Shown one piece after another: positions 40,391 through 49,603 of a stretch of DNA of 64,000 nt. Source of the stretch: a virus; IMG/VR virus record IMGVR_UViG_3300042374_001687, positions 1-64,000 of that record, one strand, 5' to 3'. Made by a program: the position numbers and the translations under genes. How positions within the stretch are numbered: the first letter of the stretch is position 1; each line of letters starts with the position of its first letter. The notes beneath the pieces were generated by a model, which saw only the letters and a list, made by a program, of their open reading frames with translations, was not told the DNA's origin and did not search any database.

Positions 40391-40936
40391 ATGGCTTTTC
40401 AACCCCGAAATAGATCGAGTCTACTAGAGCAGTTCTTTGCTCCGGTTCGTCAAGATGTTGTAACCAACCCGAACCGAAGAATGAAAGGCAACTTTATTGC
40501 CGTGAGGGGAAGCCTTGTGAGCTTCAACTACACTTTCTGGCGTCATGATCCTTACCCACTCATCATAGTTGTGGAGAACAATCCCGCTTCTGACAAGATC
40601 TCAGGAATAAACTTGCACAGGCTTACCTTTCCTTCAATAAGGGATCTAATAGCCAGAACCGGCAAGATGGGGTTTTCCTACAAGTCGGTATCGGATGATG
40701 AGAACTTCAAGGCGGCATACAGATCCTACAAAAGGGCGGGTATAAGGCAAATGAAGGTTCTGGATAGCAAGTTCTTGCTGAGTGTGATGTCGGCCGTGCG
40801 GTCATATGACCCGGCCGAGGTTCAAATCATAAGACGACAAGTTCAAGAGCAGATAAGGCAGCAGATAAACCCAAAAGCAAGCCAAATGACTAATTTAAAC
40901 CAGCCCCAGCAAGGACAGATTAACACCGGAGAGTGA
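40391..40936 (+). CDS. Virion-region protein upstream of the tape measure
   Basis: 181 aa. SFNYTFWRHDPYPLIIVVENN and ISGINLHRLTFPSIRDLIARTG form the conserved-looking core; the last 40 residues are Gln-rich and disordered. Position before the tape measure suggests a tail-assembly or baseplate-related protein. Stop overlaps the next start (TGATG). Confidence 0.5.
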   Translation: MAFQPRNRSSLLEQFFAPVRQDVVTNPNRRMKGNFIAVRGSLVSFNYTFWRHDPYPLIIVVENNPASDKISGINLHRLTFPSIRDLIARTGKMGFSYKSVSDDENFKAAYRSYKRAGIRQMKVLDSKFLLSVMSAVRSYDPAEVQIIRRQVQEQIRQQINPKASQMTNLNQPQQGQINTGE

Positions 40937-43900
40937 TGGCAGAGATAAATGATTCACGCGGAAGAGTAACCGAAATCAATAGTGCTGAATTTGAAAAATT
41001 ATCGGCCTCGCTGCTGTCTGCCACGAAGATAGTGATAGACAATGTGTCTAAAATGGCCAAAGATCAAAGTTTGAATTCGGAAATTGTCAAGGCATTGGGC
41101 GATCTAGGCGAAAATGTTAGCAATAATGTAGAAGCATTGCGGAACTTGGTCGCTCAGATTAAGGAAGTTGGGGATGAACTTGAGAAACAAAAATCTGCCT
41201 CCTCCGAAGCAAGCAAAGGCGATAGGCAGTCATTAAGAGAAACAAATAGCATACTTCAAAAAATACTGGCTAGCCATGAAAAGGCCAGACAAGAAGTGTC
41301 GGAACGCATTCTTTTGGGTGCCGGTGCGGCAACGGCAGCGATAGGCGCGGACAGCCGTGCGGAAAGGGCGGCTGCGGCGGCGTTGAGGCATGGATCTGGT
41401 GGTGGACGAAACGGAGGAGGGCCGCCCATTAACCCATCTTCGCCGGGAGATCCGGGCGATGCTGCAAGGTATAGAAAGCACGGCGAGGATCTAGCTGCCT
41501 ACATCAACCAAGGGTTCAATGACAATTTTAAGGTACGGATGGCCAAGCTTGCGATGGGCGTTAGCAGCATGATGCTTGGCGGGCATGGGAGTTTAATACA
41601 GAGCATCTTTGCGGGCTCCGTGGCCGATGCCACAGAGTTCGGACAAGAGATGAAGGAAATAGCATTTCAAACACAAGGCGTAACGGGTGAATTTAGAAAT
41701 ATGCAGAACGAGTTCGCCAATCTAGGCGGCTCGGTCGTCAGTGAGACAGGCAAGACTGTGGACGCTCTCCAAAAGGCAGTGACTACAAACTTCAAGAAAG
41801 GATTCAAGAATCAAAAGGATGGGTTAAAGGTTCTCAAGTCTGGCTTGTTCTTGTCTACGATGATCGGATCAGAGACGCAGCAGACGGCCGAGCTGTTTGG
41901 TGATTGGCACAGGACGCTCGGAATGAGCGCAAACCAAATGAGCGACCTCGCAAGAAGCATGAGGGATGTCGCTCTTTCAACGGGGGTGACCGGGGATGAG
42001 CTTTTGGGAGCAATGAAATCGTCCGAGGGAATCCTCAAAAACATGAGGAACCAAGGAATCCTCACATCCTCAGCGGCAAGATCAACGATACAGATGGTCG
42101 CCGAGTTCAAGAAGACCGGGTTTGAAGAGAACACAAAGTTCGTAGAGGCTATGTCCAGTTATGCCGGGATGATGAATGCCGATCAGCGTACTCAAGCTCT
42201 TCTTTTTAGCGTTGCTGCACAAGCTGGGGGCGATGCGTCGGAGAGGATGATTTTTGGAAATTTCGGAAAGACCAGAAAGGATCAATCGGTTTTTGCTTCA
42301 AGTTTGAAAGATATGGTTGCTGAGGCGATAGGAAGAGGTCCCGGCCAAGGAAAGAACTTGGATTTCAAAAATCTGTCCGAGGAAGAAAGACAGATATTGT
42401 CTGTATTTTCAGAAAGCTTGGGAACAAGCATAGCCGGGTTGGAGAGTTTGGCGTCAACATATGAAAAGTCCAGTAGGGGACTAGACGCAACATTAGAAGA
42501 GCTTGACAAGAAAGCCAGTTCCAAGTTTGGGACAGAAGAAGAGAAGAAACAAGCCTTACAGCAGAAGAATCAAGCGATAATGGGCGCTGGACAGAACGCC
42601 CTTGCGTCGCTCAGAGAAAAATCGGCTGAGGATATAAATCTAAAAGACGCAATGAAGCAGATCTACGAGAGTAGAGATTTTTCAAATAGTAAAGATGATA
42701 TGTCGTCAGCCATGATAAATCTCGCCTCAAATTCCGCCGAGATGGCCAAAAAGTTTGGCCTCAGCGGAACGAAGGAGCAGATGGCAGCACAAGTTGCTGG
42801 GATGGGTGAACAAAAGTTTTTTGAAAACAGCATGGTTGCGAGCGTAGAGGCCCTTATGAAGGGTCAAAAGGAACAAGGATTGGATGTCGGCGACTACAGT
42901 GCGATGCTCAAGGCGCTAAAAACGGGCGACACAAAGACATTCAATGAGATGTACGACAAGTTTGACAAGGATCAAAAGATTCTTGCGACAAAGACTGAGG
43001 CGGCTCTGGATCCGGCAAAGGCCCTCGCGAATAGCATGGCTGAGTTTAATGAGAAGGTCAGGAACTTTGTTTCTAAATTCGTATCTTCCTCTATGGCCTT
43101 GATAGGATCCATGGGCTTGCTTGCGCTTCAAATAGGACTAAACAGTGCGGCGTTGTGGGCGACGCTGGGAAGCCCAGTCAGAGGAATAGGATCGTGGCTC
43201 GCTGGTTTGGGGGGCATGGGCGGGACAGCGGCTGGGGCTGCGGGGGTCGGCGGCGCGGGCGGCAAGCGATTTAATCCGAGAGACATTTTTGGATCATTGG
43301 ATGAAACGGGAGATAGATGGAAAAACAACATTGTCGGATCATTAGAGGATGTTGGAGAAAGAGGATCTAAATTCTTCAATAAGGTTGGAAATGCTTTTGA
43401 AAATGCTTCACGATCATTCAAGGAGTCAAGAAAAGGAATTGATGCCTATTTCTTCAAATTGAAGCCCAAGGGAATTTTTGAGTCGCTTTTGAATTCTGGG
43501 GACGCTTTTTTGGACACATTTTCAAAGTCCAAGACGAAGCCGCTAACAAAGTTGTTGGACAGTTTCAAAAACACGAGACCTTATAAGACTACAGCTTCGG
43601 CACTGGATCATGTGAAAAAAGCATTTAAAGAAAGCAGCAAGGCATTCGCTCTGGCTAGGCGCGGAAATGCAGGGTTGGGTTTCAAGGTTCCCCCAAAGAA
43701 CATACTCAAATCGTCATTCCAGTCCGTGGATAAGTTTTTTGATGTTTTTACGGGAGGTAGAGTAGCCAAGGGCTTTAATTTCATTACAAACTCCTTCAAG
43801 AATGTATGGAAGGGTTTAAAAATAGACTTGGTGGGAGGACCCAATCCATTTGATTTAATTTCTAGAGCCTGGAAGAGCAAGGGGGGCTTCTCTGGCCTGA

Positions 43901-46900
43901 CGAAGGTGTTCTCTGGCGGCTTCGGGGGCTTCTTTAGAAACATCGGCGGAATATTCAAAGGTGGCATGATGGCCACCGCGAAGGGAGCAAGGGCGGCAAT
44001 ATTGGGGGGTACTGCCGGAACCGCCCAATTGGTCTTTACGGCTATCGACGCGGTGTTTGGTGCAGTCAGCGGATTCCAGAACACCGGAAAGAACTTTGAA
44101 GGACTAATGAAGGCCATGGGCAAAGAGACCCAAGACATGACATGGGGAATGTACGCCGCGTCAACGACCTCGGGAGCATTAGTTGGAATATTGGATGGTT
44201 TGACATTCGGCTTGCTGAGGTTCAGCGGGGCTGCTGAGTGGCTTGAGAAGTTCTTGTCCTTGACGCTTTATGGAGCGTTCACAATTTTTGAGGGAGTGCT
44301 CCAAGGTTTCTACGATGTTCTAAAACCAGTTGGCAGGGCGTTTTTATACATAGGAGAGCAATTCAAGGGAATCGGAGAATCGTTCCTGAAGGTTTTCAAC
44401 TCAATAGCCAGCATATTCGGTGCGGAAGCGGCCGATTTGAGCGGAGCATTTGCCTTAATTATTCCGTGGCTGAAGCCGATAGGAAGAGCAATTGGTTGGA
44501 TTGTTGGAGCACCAATAGGAGCCGCACTCTGGGTTGTGGTCAAGGCCATAAGCGCCGTAATAGGTGTTGTTGAAATTTTAGCAAATGTATTTGCTGCCGC
44601 AGTTAAATGGGTTACAAGTTTTGTAAAGGCAATAGGCTCTATATTTACTGGCGATTGGAGTGCACTAGGGAAGAACTTGACAGACATGGGCGGAGCAATG
44701 TTGGATGCGGTTACAGGCATATTCAAACCAATAGTCAATTGGATTTGGAGCATAGCCGCAGACATAATATCTCCTTTCAAATGGCTAGGTGATATTCTTA
44801 TATGGAATTCAATAATTCCAGACATGTGTTACGGAATAGCAGGCTTCTTTGCCGGAATGGCAAAAACCGTTTTGCTTGGACTTGGAAAGTTCGTGTTCAA
44901 TGTGGCGCGCTTTTTCTTAAAGCTTCCGTTCAAAATAATGAAGGGCTTGTTCAACACCTTTGTTAGGTCTCCCATAAAGCTCATGGGAAGATTCATAAAA
45001 GGAGCTGCTAAGGTGTGGCAGAACCTATCGCCGTATGTTGACGAATTCTTCTCGCTTTTTAAGAAAAACTTGTACGATTATGTCGGCATAGCGATAAGGG
45101 CTTGGAAGGGGTTGTTGGACTACATATCAGGAGGGTGGTTTAGCAAGATATTGGGTTGGCTTAAGGGATTTGGGAAATGGATAGACGATTATATCTGGCA
45201 ACCTTTGAAGGACTTGGGGGGCAAAGTTCTAAAGTGGGCGGACGAATACATATTGACACCTTTGAAAAATCTTGGGTCAAGAGTCGCAAAGTTAGCGGAT
45301 GACTGGCTCGTCAAACCGTTCGCCAGCGCAATGCAATCAATAAGCCAGAAGTTCAGCGACTATCTTTTCAAGCCCGTGACCAATTTCTTGCAAAAGATCG
45401 GCCTAATAGGAAAAGAGACTGCAAAGAGTGCAGGAAAAGCGGCTACTGCCGCAGCCAACCCAGTCGCATCCGCAGCGGATGATGCAGCAAAGGCTGCGGG
45501 GAAGGCTGCGGCTCAAAAGGGCGGTTGGTTCAGAAAGATTTTCGGAAATGCGGATGATGTGGCAAAAACCAATCCCTTCGGCAAAATGGGAGGCAGTATG
45601 GGTAAGGCCGCTAGAGCAACATCAAAGGCTGCTGTTGTTGATGATGCCGCGAAGGTGGTTTTGTCCAGTGCCGATGATATTGCAAAGGCGGCTCCCAAGG
45701 CGCTTGGCTTCTTAGGTAAGGCGTCTAAATTTGTCGGCGTTGCAGCAAAGAAACTCCCTGTCGTGGGCCCGCTGATTGATTTCGGCATTAGAAAGATGAC
45801 GGGCGAGAGCACAAGTAAGGCGGCAGTAGGGGCTGCCGGCGGGATGGCCGGAGGTCTTGCCGGGGCGGCGGCGGGCGCGGCTATAGGAAGCATAATTCCA
45901 GTTATAGGAACCGGAGTAGGGGCTTTTGTTGGGGGTATTGTCGGCAGTCTCGGCGGAGGATGGATAGCAGATACGATATATGACAATGTAGGAGGAGCAT
46001 TTAGCACCATTGGCAGCGGGTTGAAATCAACCTTCGTTGACTTTCCGATGTGGGTAGGAGGAAAGGTCAAGGACGGATTCAACTCTGTCGGTTCATGGAT
46101 AGGAGAAAAGGCGTATGGAGTCTATGAGTCGGCCGGGGGTGCGGTTGACTGGGCCTTGAAGAAATCCGAACAGCTCGGCAACTACATGGGCAAGATGCTA
46201 GATCCGGCAGCTTGGGGAACATGGCTGGGTGGTTTGCAAGAAGGATTGAATGGAATATGGGGATGGATGAAAGGATGGATTCCGGGGCTAGGGGCGGCTG
46301 CGGAGGGCTTCAGCCAGACGGCAGCCGAACAAGCCAGATCGATGGAGACCAACGGCCCAAGCACTGCACACGCAGTAGGTAGCGTCTATGGGGCTGGGGC
46401 GAACTTGTTGCAAGGTAATGTCTGGGAGGCCGGCTCTAAGGCTGGAATGGCCATACAAGAAACGGGAATGGCGGCAGTAGAGAATGCCAAGATCGTGGGA
46501 GCAGCAATACAAAAAGGATTTAGTTCGGCTTGGGGAGGACTGAAGTCGATGTTCGGCTATGGAGATTCATTGGACAAGCAAGTGGAACAAGGAAAGGCCA
46601 TGGAAAAAACCATGGAAATGGGACAAAACCCTGGGTCCATATATGTTCATGACACTCATACGGAAAAAGCCCTCAACGATTTGATGGGCAAACTGATGCC
46701 AGCAGCAACTTCCGGATCGGGTCTTGAAAACCTATTGAAGAAGACGCAAGTGGGCCTAGAGGACAGGGCGGTGGCACTCACCACGCCGGTTGGGCACCAC
46801 GCAATCCCGATGGTAAGGCCAGAAAGCGAATCGGAGGTCGGTGCAGTTCAGCCAGTTCACTTGCGCGACATAACCGAGTCCATACTTAGAGAAAAGACAA

Positions 46901-47181
46901 GCGCCCAAGCTGGGACGAATAAATTGCAGAGCGACGAGTTGGCAAGGATAGAAGAGGCATCCAAGGAGCAAGTTGACGAACTTGTCCAGATAAAGGAAGC
47001 CATCAATTCATTGGTAGATCTTATGAAGCCGAGGTCATCCATATTGCCGGGCGGAGGAGCAAATAGCCAAGGAAATACAAGGGATCCCAGAAGTCCCGTG
47101 CATGCGGCAATTTTTGGAAATAGCAGATATGGCCGAGTGGGAGATAGTGCAAATAGAAGTCTTGTAAATAACGGAAAGTAA
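40936..47181 (+). CDS. Tape measure protein
   Basis: 2,081 aa from ATG 40936. N-terminal 250 residues helical; coiled-coil/helical repeats follow; hydrophobic spans near residues 712-742, 1275-1340 and 1630-1680 (Gly/Ala-rich GGMAGGLAGAAAG type), as usual for tape measures that form a membrane channel. Two copies of a 60-residue module start near residues 826 and 896 (FKESRKGID / FKESSKAFA). At about 1.5 angstrom per residue it would set a tail of roughly 300 nm. Leads directly into the baseplate genes. Confidence 0.9.
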   Translation: MAEINDSRGRVTEINSAEFEKLSASLLSATKIVIDNVSKMAKDQSLNSEIVKALGDLGENVSNNVEALRNLVAQIKEVGDELEKQKSASSEASKGDRQSLRETNSILQKILASHEKARQEVSERILLGAGAATAAIGADSRAERAAAAALRHGSGGGRNGGGPPINPSSPGDPGDAARYRKHGEDLAAYINQGFNDNFKVRMAKLAMGVSSMMLGGHGSLIQSIFAGSVADATEFGQEMKEIAFQTQGVTGEFRNMQNEFANLGGSVVSETGKTVDALQKAVTTNFKKGFKNQKDGLKVLKSGLFLSTMIGSETQQTAELFGDWHRTLGMSANQMSDLARSMRDVALSTGVTGDELLGAMKSSEGILKNMRNQGILTSSAARSTIQMVAEFKKTGFEENTKFVEAMSSYAGMMNADQRTQALLFSVAAQAGGDASERMIFGNFGKTRKDQSVFASSLKDMVAEAIGRGPGQGKNLDFKNLSEEERQILSVFSESLGTSIAGLESLASTYEKSSRGLDATLEELDKKASSKFGTEEEKKQALQQKNQAIMGAGQNALASLREKSAEDINLKDAMKQIYESRDFSNSKDDMSSAMINLASNSAEMAKKFGLSGTKEQMAAQVAGMGEQKFFENSMVASVEALMKGQKEQGLDVGDYSAMLKALKTGDTKTFNEMYDKFDKDQKILATKTEAALDPAKALANSMAEFNEKVRNFVSKFVSSSMALIGSMGLLALQIGLNSAALWATLGSPVRGIGSWLAGLGGMGGTAAGAAGVGGAGGKRFNPRDIFGSLDETGDRWKNNIVGSLEDVGERGSKFFNKVGNAFENASRSFKESRKGIDAYFFKLKPKGIFESLLNSGDAFLDTFSKSKTKPLTKLLDSFKNTRPYKTTASALDHVKKAFKESSKAFALARRGNAGLGFKVPPKNILKSSFQSVDKFFDVFTGGRVAKGFNFITNSFKNVWKGLKIDLVGGPNPFDLISRAWKSKGGFSGLTKVFSGGFGGFFRNIGGIFKGGMMATAKGARAAILGGTAGTAQLVFTAIDAVFGAVSGFQNTGKNFEGLMKAMGKETQDMTWGMYAASTTSGALVGILDGLTFGLLRFSGAAEWLEKFLSLTLYGAFTIFEGVLQGFYDVLKPVGRAFLYIGEQFKGIGESFLKVFNSIASIFGAEAADLSGAFALIIPWLKPIGRAIGWIVGAPIGAALWVVVKAISAVIGVVEILANVFAAAVKWVTSFVKAIGSIFTGDWSALGKNLTDMGGAMLDAVTGIFKPIVNWIWSIAADIISPFKWLGDILIWNSIIPDMCYGIAGFFAGMAKTVLLGLGKFVFNVARFFLKLPFKIMKGLFNTFVRSPIKLMGRFIKGAAKVWQNLSPYVDEFFSLFKKNLYDYVGIAIRAWKGLLDYISGGWFSKILGWLKGFGKWIDDYIWQPLKDLGGKVLKWADEYILTPLKNLGSRVAKLADDWLVKPFASAMQSISQKFSDYLFKPVTNFLQKIGLIGKETAKSAGKAATAAANPVASAADDAAKAAGKAAAQKGGWFRKIFGNADDVAKTNPFGKMGGSMGKAARATSKAAVVDDAAKVVLSSADDIAKAAPKALGFLGKASKFVGVAAKKLPVVGPLIDFGIRKMTGESTSKAAVGAAGGMAGGLAGAAAGAAIGSIIPVIGTGVGAFVGGIVGSLGGGWIADTIYDNVGGAFSTIGSGLKSTFVDFPMWVGGKVKDGFNSVGSWIGEKAYGVYESAGGAVDWALKKSEQLGNYMGKMLDPAAWGTWLGGLQEGLNGIWGWMKGWIPGLGAAAEGFSQTAAEQARSMETNGPSTAHAVGSVYGAGANLLQGNVWEAGSKAGMAIQETGMAAVENAKIVGAAIQKGFSSAWGGLKSMFGYGDSLDKQVEQGKAMEKTMEMGQNPGSIYVHDTHTEKALNDLMGKLMPAATSGSGLENLLKKTQVGLEDRAVALTTPVGHHAIPMVRPESESEVGAVQPVHLRDITESILREKTSAQAGTNKLQSDELARIEEASKEQVDELVQIKEAINSLVDLMKPRSSILPGGGANSQGNTRDPRSPVHAAIFGNSRYGRVGDSANRSLVNNGK

Positions 47182-47195
47182 AAAAGGTAAAAACA

Positions 47196-47783
47196 ATGCC
47201 AGCAGCAACAATAACGGGCGGTCCTCTCGTTCCCATAAAAGATTGTTACATAATAATACCATGCCAAGACTGTTTCTCGTTGCGTGACTTTTCGGGAAGG
47301 TACTACAAGAACAATGAATTCACACTTCAGATGAAAGTTCTTCCCGAAATAACAGACACCAAGTCCGCATCTTATAACGACGAGGTGGTTATCGGAAGGT
47401 CTTCTCCCCTCAAAACCTACTCCCAGTCGGACAACAGGGCAATAACGATGACAATACACATGATCGTTTCAGAGCCCGAGGATATAAACTACAATATGAT
47501 GGCTCTCAGGGCGATTCAGAGTGCGACCTATCCCCAAATGGGTCAAAACGGGGCTCCCTTCGTGCCTCCCCCTGTTTGTCGCATGAAATGCGGACAATTG
47601 CTCGCCGAATACGAAGAATTATGCGTAATTCTGAAAAATTACTCTGTTAAATTTCCTACGGAGGTTGCTTGGGAAGAAGCGACCTTCGTGCCTTTCAAGT
47701 TTGACATAGAAACCAGTTGGGATGTGGTATACAAAAGTGCCGAACTGCCGGGGCAAGAGAGAATTTTCAAACTGGGGAAGTGA
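47196..47783 (+). CDS. Tail-end/baseplate protein following the tape measure
   Basis: 195 aa. ITMTIHMIVSEPEDINYN, RAIQSATYPQ, CRMKCGQLLAEYEE and LKNYSVKFPTEVAWEE recall the tail-tube-to-hub adaptor (XkdP/gp48-like) class that follows tape measures in contractile tails. Four Cys in two pairs. AAGG upstream. Family inferred mostly from order. Confidence 0.5.
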   Translation: MPAATITGGPLVPIKDCYIIIPCQDCFSLRDFSGRYYKNNEFTLQMKVLPEITDTKSASYNDEVVIGRSSPLKTYSQSDNRAITMTIHMIVSEPEDINYNMMALRAIQSATYPQMGQNGAPFVPPPVCRMKCGQLLAEYEELCVILKNYSVKFPTEVAWEEATFVPFKFDIETSWDVVYKSAELPGQERIFKLGK

Positions 47784-47786
47784 ACG

Positions 47787-48113
47787 ATGGCCAACAAAAT
47801 AGAATTCACAAATTTAAGCGCTATGGAATTCGTAACCAGAGTGAGCAGATATGCAGACAGCAGAATTATCTATTATTCAGATGAAAAAATAATCACATTT
47901 GAAACATACAAAAAAAATAAGTTTGTTGAATCTAGTGGAGATAAGGTTGCTGTAATTCCCCCAGGAATGGAATTCAGACCAGATCTGGTTTCAAAGGAAA
48001 AATATGGATTACCAGACTTTTGGTGGAAGATAATGGAGGTGAACAGCATAAAGGACATATTTGAATTTAAGGCGGGAAGGACGATAGTCCTACCGGAAAA
48101 CATATATGGTTAG
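47787..48113 (+). CDS. LysM/gp53-like baseplate protein
   Basis: 108 aa. The end LPDFWWKIMEVNSIKDIFEFKAGRTIVLP has the P-D-x-W-W-K-I...N-x-I-x-D...F...G-x-x-I-x-I-P form of LysM-like gp53/tail X proteins that join the hub and wedges. Overlaps the hub gene by 8 bases. Confidence 0.7.
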   Translation: MANKIEFTNLSAMEFVTRVSRYADSRIIYYSDEKIITFETYKKNKFVESSGDKVAVIPPGMEFRPDLVSKEKYGLPDFWWKIMEVNSIKDIFEFKAGRTIVLPENIYG

Positions 48114-49593
48114 TGAAAACTGCCTGGCGGGATGTGCGGCCAATTACGCATGTGGGGAGCTCCAATTGCCCGGTCCGGCAAGAGAACAAGCAGAGAGTTT
48201 TGCCCCGTGGGTTTGGGTGCAAATCGGCAACGGAGACCAGATAACGGTCGGCAACAAATCCTACCCCACAAATGAGAACAAGGCTTGCATAAAATCTTTT
48301 GAAATCGGATGGTCTGATACGCCTACTGTTGAGGTTGAAATTCTAGATGAATCCGGCGGCAGAATGGGCGCTATTTTAGATTCATTGGTGAAGTGTCCCT
48401 ATAGAGTTGGCCTTGATACTCAGATGAAATTCCAGTTCGGATGGACGATGATCACATGCGAAGGCCAAAAAAGGGTTGTCCCGTCTGTTCCTTTTAGAAC
48501 TATCATCAGAGACTTGGATGTAAATTACAGCGAAGGAAAAATAAAATATAAGATAACAGGGGCCACTGTCGTACCTCTACTTGAATCAATGAGAAGCAAT
48601 GAAACTTGGGGAACACAAGAAAACCCGATTGACATAGAAACTGCGATAAGGACTTTGTGTTCTAAAGAACCGCAAGTTAATGTCAGATTCATGAAAAAAC
48701 AACCTGACGGCAAATTCGTAGACACAGAATTTGATTGGAAGGGATACGGAAAAGGCGGGCCGAAAGTTTATTGGCAAGGAGACAATTCAAATAGGCTTGC
48801 GATCATAGTAAAATGGTTAGAGCCATATAGAATAAATGATGGGACTGCCGAAGGATCGGGCCTTGCGTTGGCGTGGTGGCCGACAGAACCCAACACATTG
48901 GTTATTTTTCCGGACGTATTGAAAGCAGAATTTAATGCTTGTAATAAAAGTGATGTGGATTCAAATCTTGGAACTTTTATAGTCAATGGAGGAAAGTGCA
49001 GTACGGTGATAGAATTTACTCCTAAATTTAATTGGACAAACGCACAATCAAATTTTTTGGCCGGCGGAGGAACATCCGGTCCCGGGAACACGGCAAATCA
49101 AAATTACATAGATGCCAAAGTAAGTGGAAAAGATGGAGATTGTGGCAATGAGGTTGGTTTGCAACAACAATTAACAATAACTCAACAAGCTTGGGAATCC
49201 TATGGACCCAAAAATGCATGGAAAGAATTGATGAAGTCTCAAAGGGCACATTTTCTTGCGGGAAGAATATCTTCAAATGGTCAAGGAATGAGGGCCGATT
49301 TAAAAATACTGGGGGATCCTAGGCCTATGTTTTGTCAAATGGCGAAAGGGAAACATGTTTCAATAGTTGCAATAAATCCATTTCATTTGGGAGGTGATGG
49401 TTGTGGAGTTTGGCTCGCAGAGCCCGGGTGTAATCCGATCATGAGCAACAGAAAATGGATGGTAGAAGGAATAAATCACTCCATTCAATCAGGATCTTAT
49501 ACAACTACTTTAAAGTTGCTCCTCGCCTTGCCGGGCGTGGATGTTCCTGTTGGAGAGCCACTTGGCGGAGCGGGGAGCGGAGGTCCGAGCTAA
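48106..49593 (+). CDS. Baseplate hub protein (gp27-like)
   Basis: 495 aa. Tail-tube-like domains of the gp27/gpD type: TVEVEILDESGGRMGAIL (residues about 78-95), MKFQFGWTM, FRTIIRDLDVNYSEGKIKYK, and later PRMFCQMAKGKHVSIVAINP and MVEGINHSIQSGSYTTTLKL at the C-terminus, the classical hub ending. A central insertion (about 240-400) is low in hydrophobics. Precedes the spike gene as in T4 and related tails. Confidence 0.8.
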   Translation: MVSENCLAGCAANYACGELQLPGPAREQAESFAPWVWVQIGNGDQITVGNKSYPTNENKACIKSFEIGWSDTPTVEVEILDESGGRMGAILDSLVKCPYRVGLDTQMKFQFGWTMITCEGQKRVVPSVPFRTIIRDLDVNYSEGKIKYKITGATVVPLLESMRSNETWGTQENPIDIETAIRTLCSKEPQVNVRFMKKQPDGKFVDTEFDWKGYGKGGPKVYWQGDNSNRLAIIVKWLEPYRINDGTAEGSGLALAWWPTEPNTLVIFPDVLKAEFNACNKSDVDSNLGTFIVNGGKCSTVIEFTPKFNWTNAQSNFLAGGGTSGPGNTANQNYIDAKVSGKDGDCGNEVGLQQQLTITQQAWESYGPKNAWKELMKSQRAHFLAGRISSNGQGMRADLKILGDPRPMFCQMAKGKHVSIVAINPFHLGGDGCGVWLAEPGCNPIMSNRKWMVEGINHSIQSGSYTTTLKLLLALPGVDVPVGEPLGGAGSGGPS

Positions 49594-49603
49594 GGATTAA
49601 TAT

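Noticed and set aside
43608-46082. Long Pro/Ala-rich minus-strand ORFs opposite the tape measure gene
   Set aside because: They mirror the plus-strand codon pattern of the tape measure, lack ribosome sites and have no recognisable motifs.
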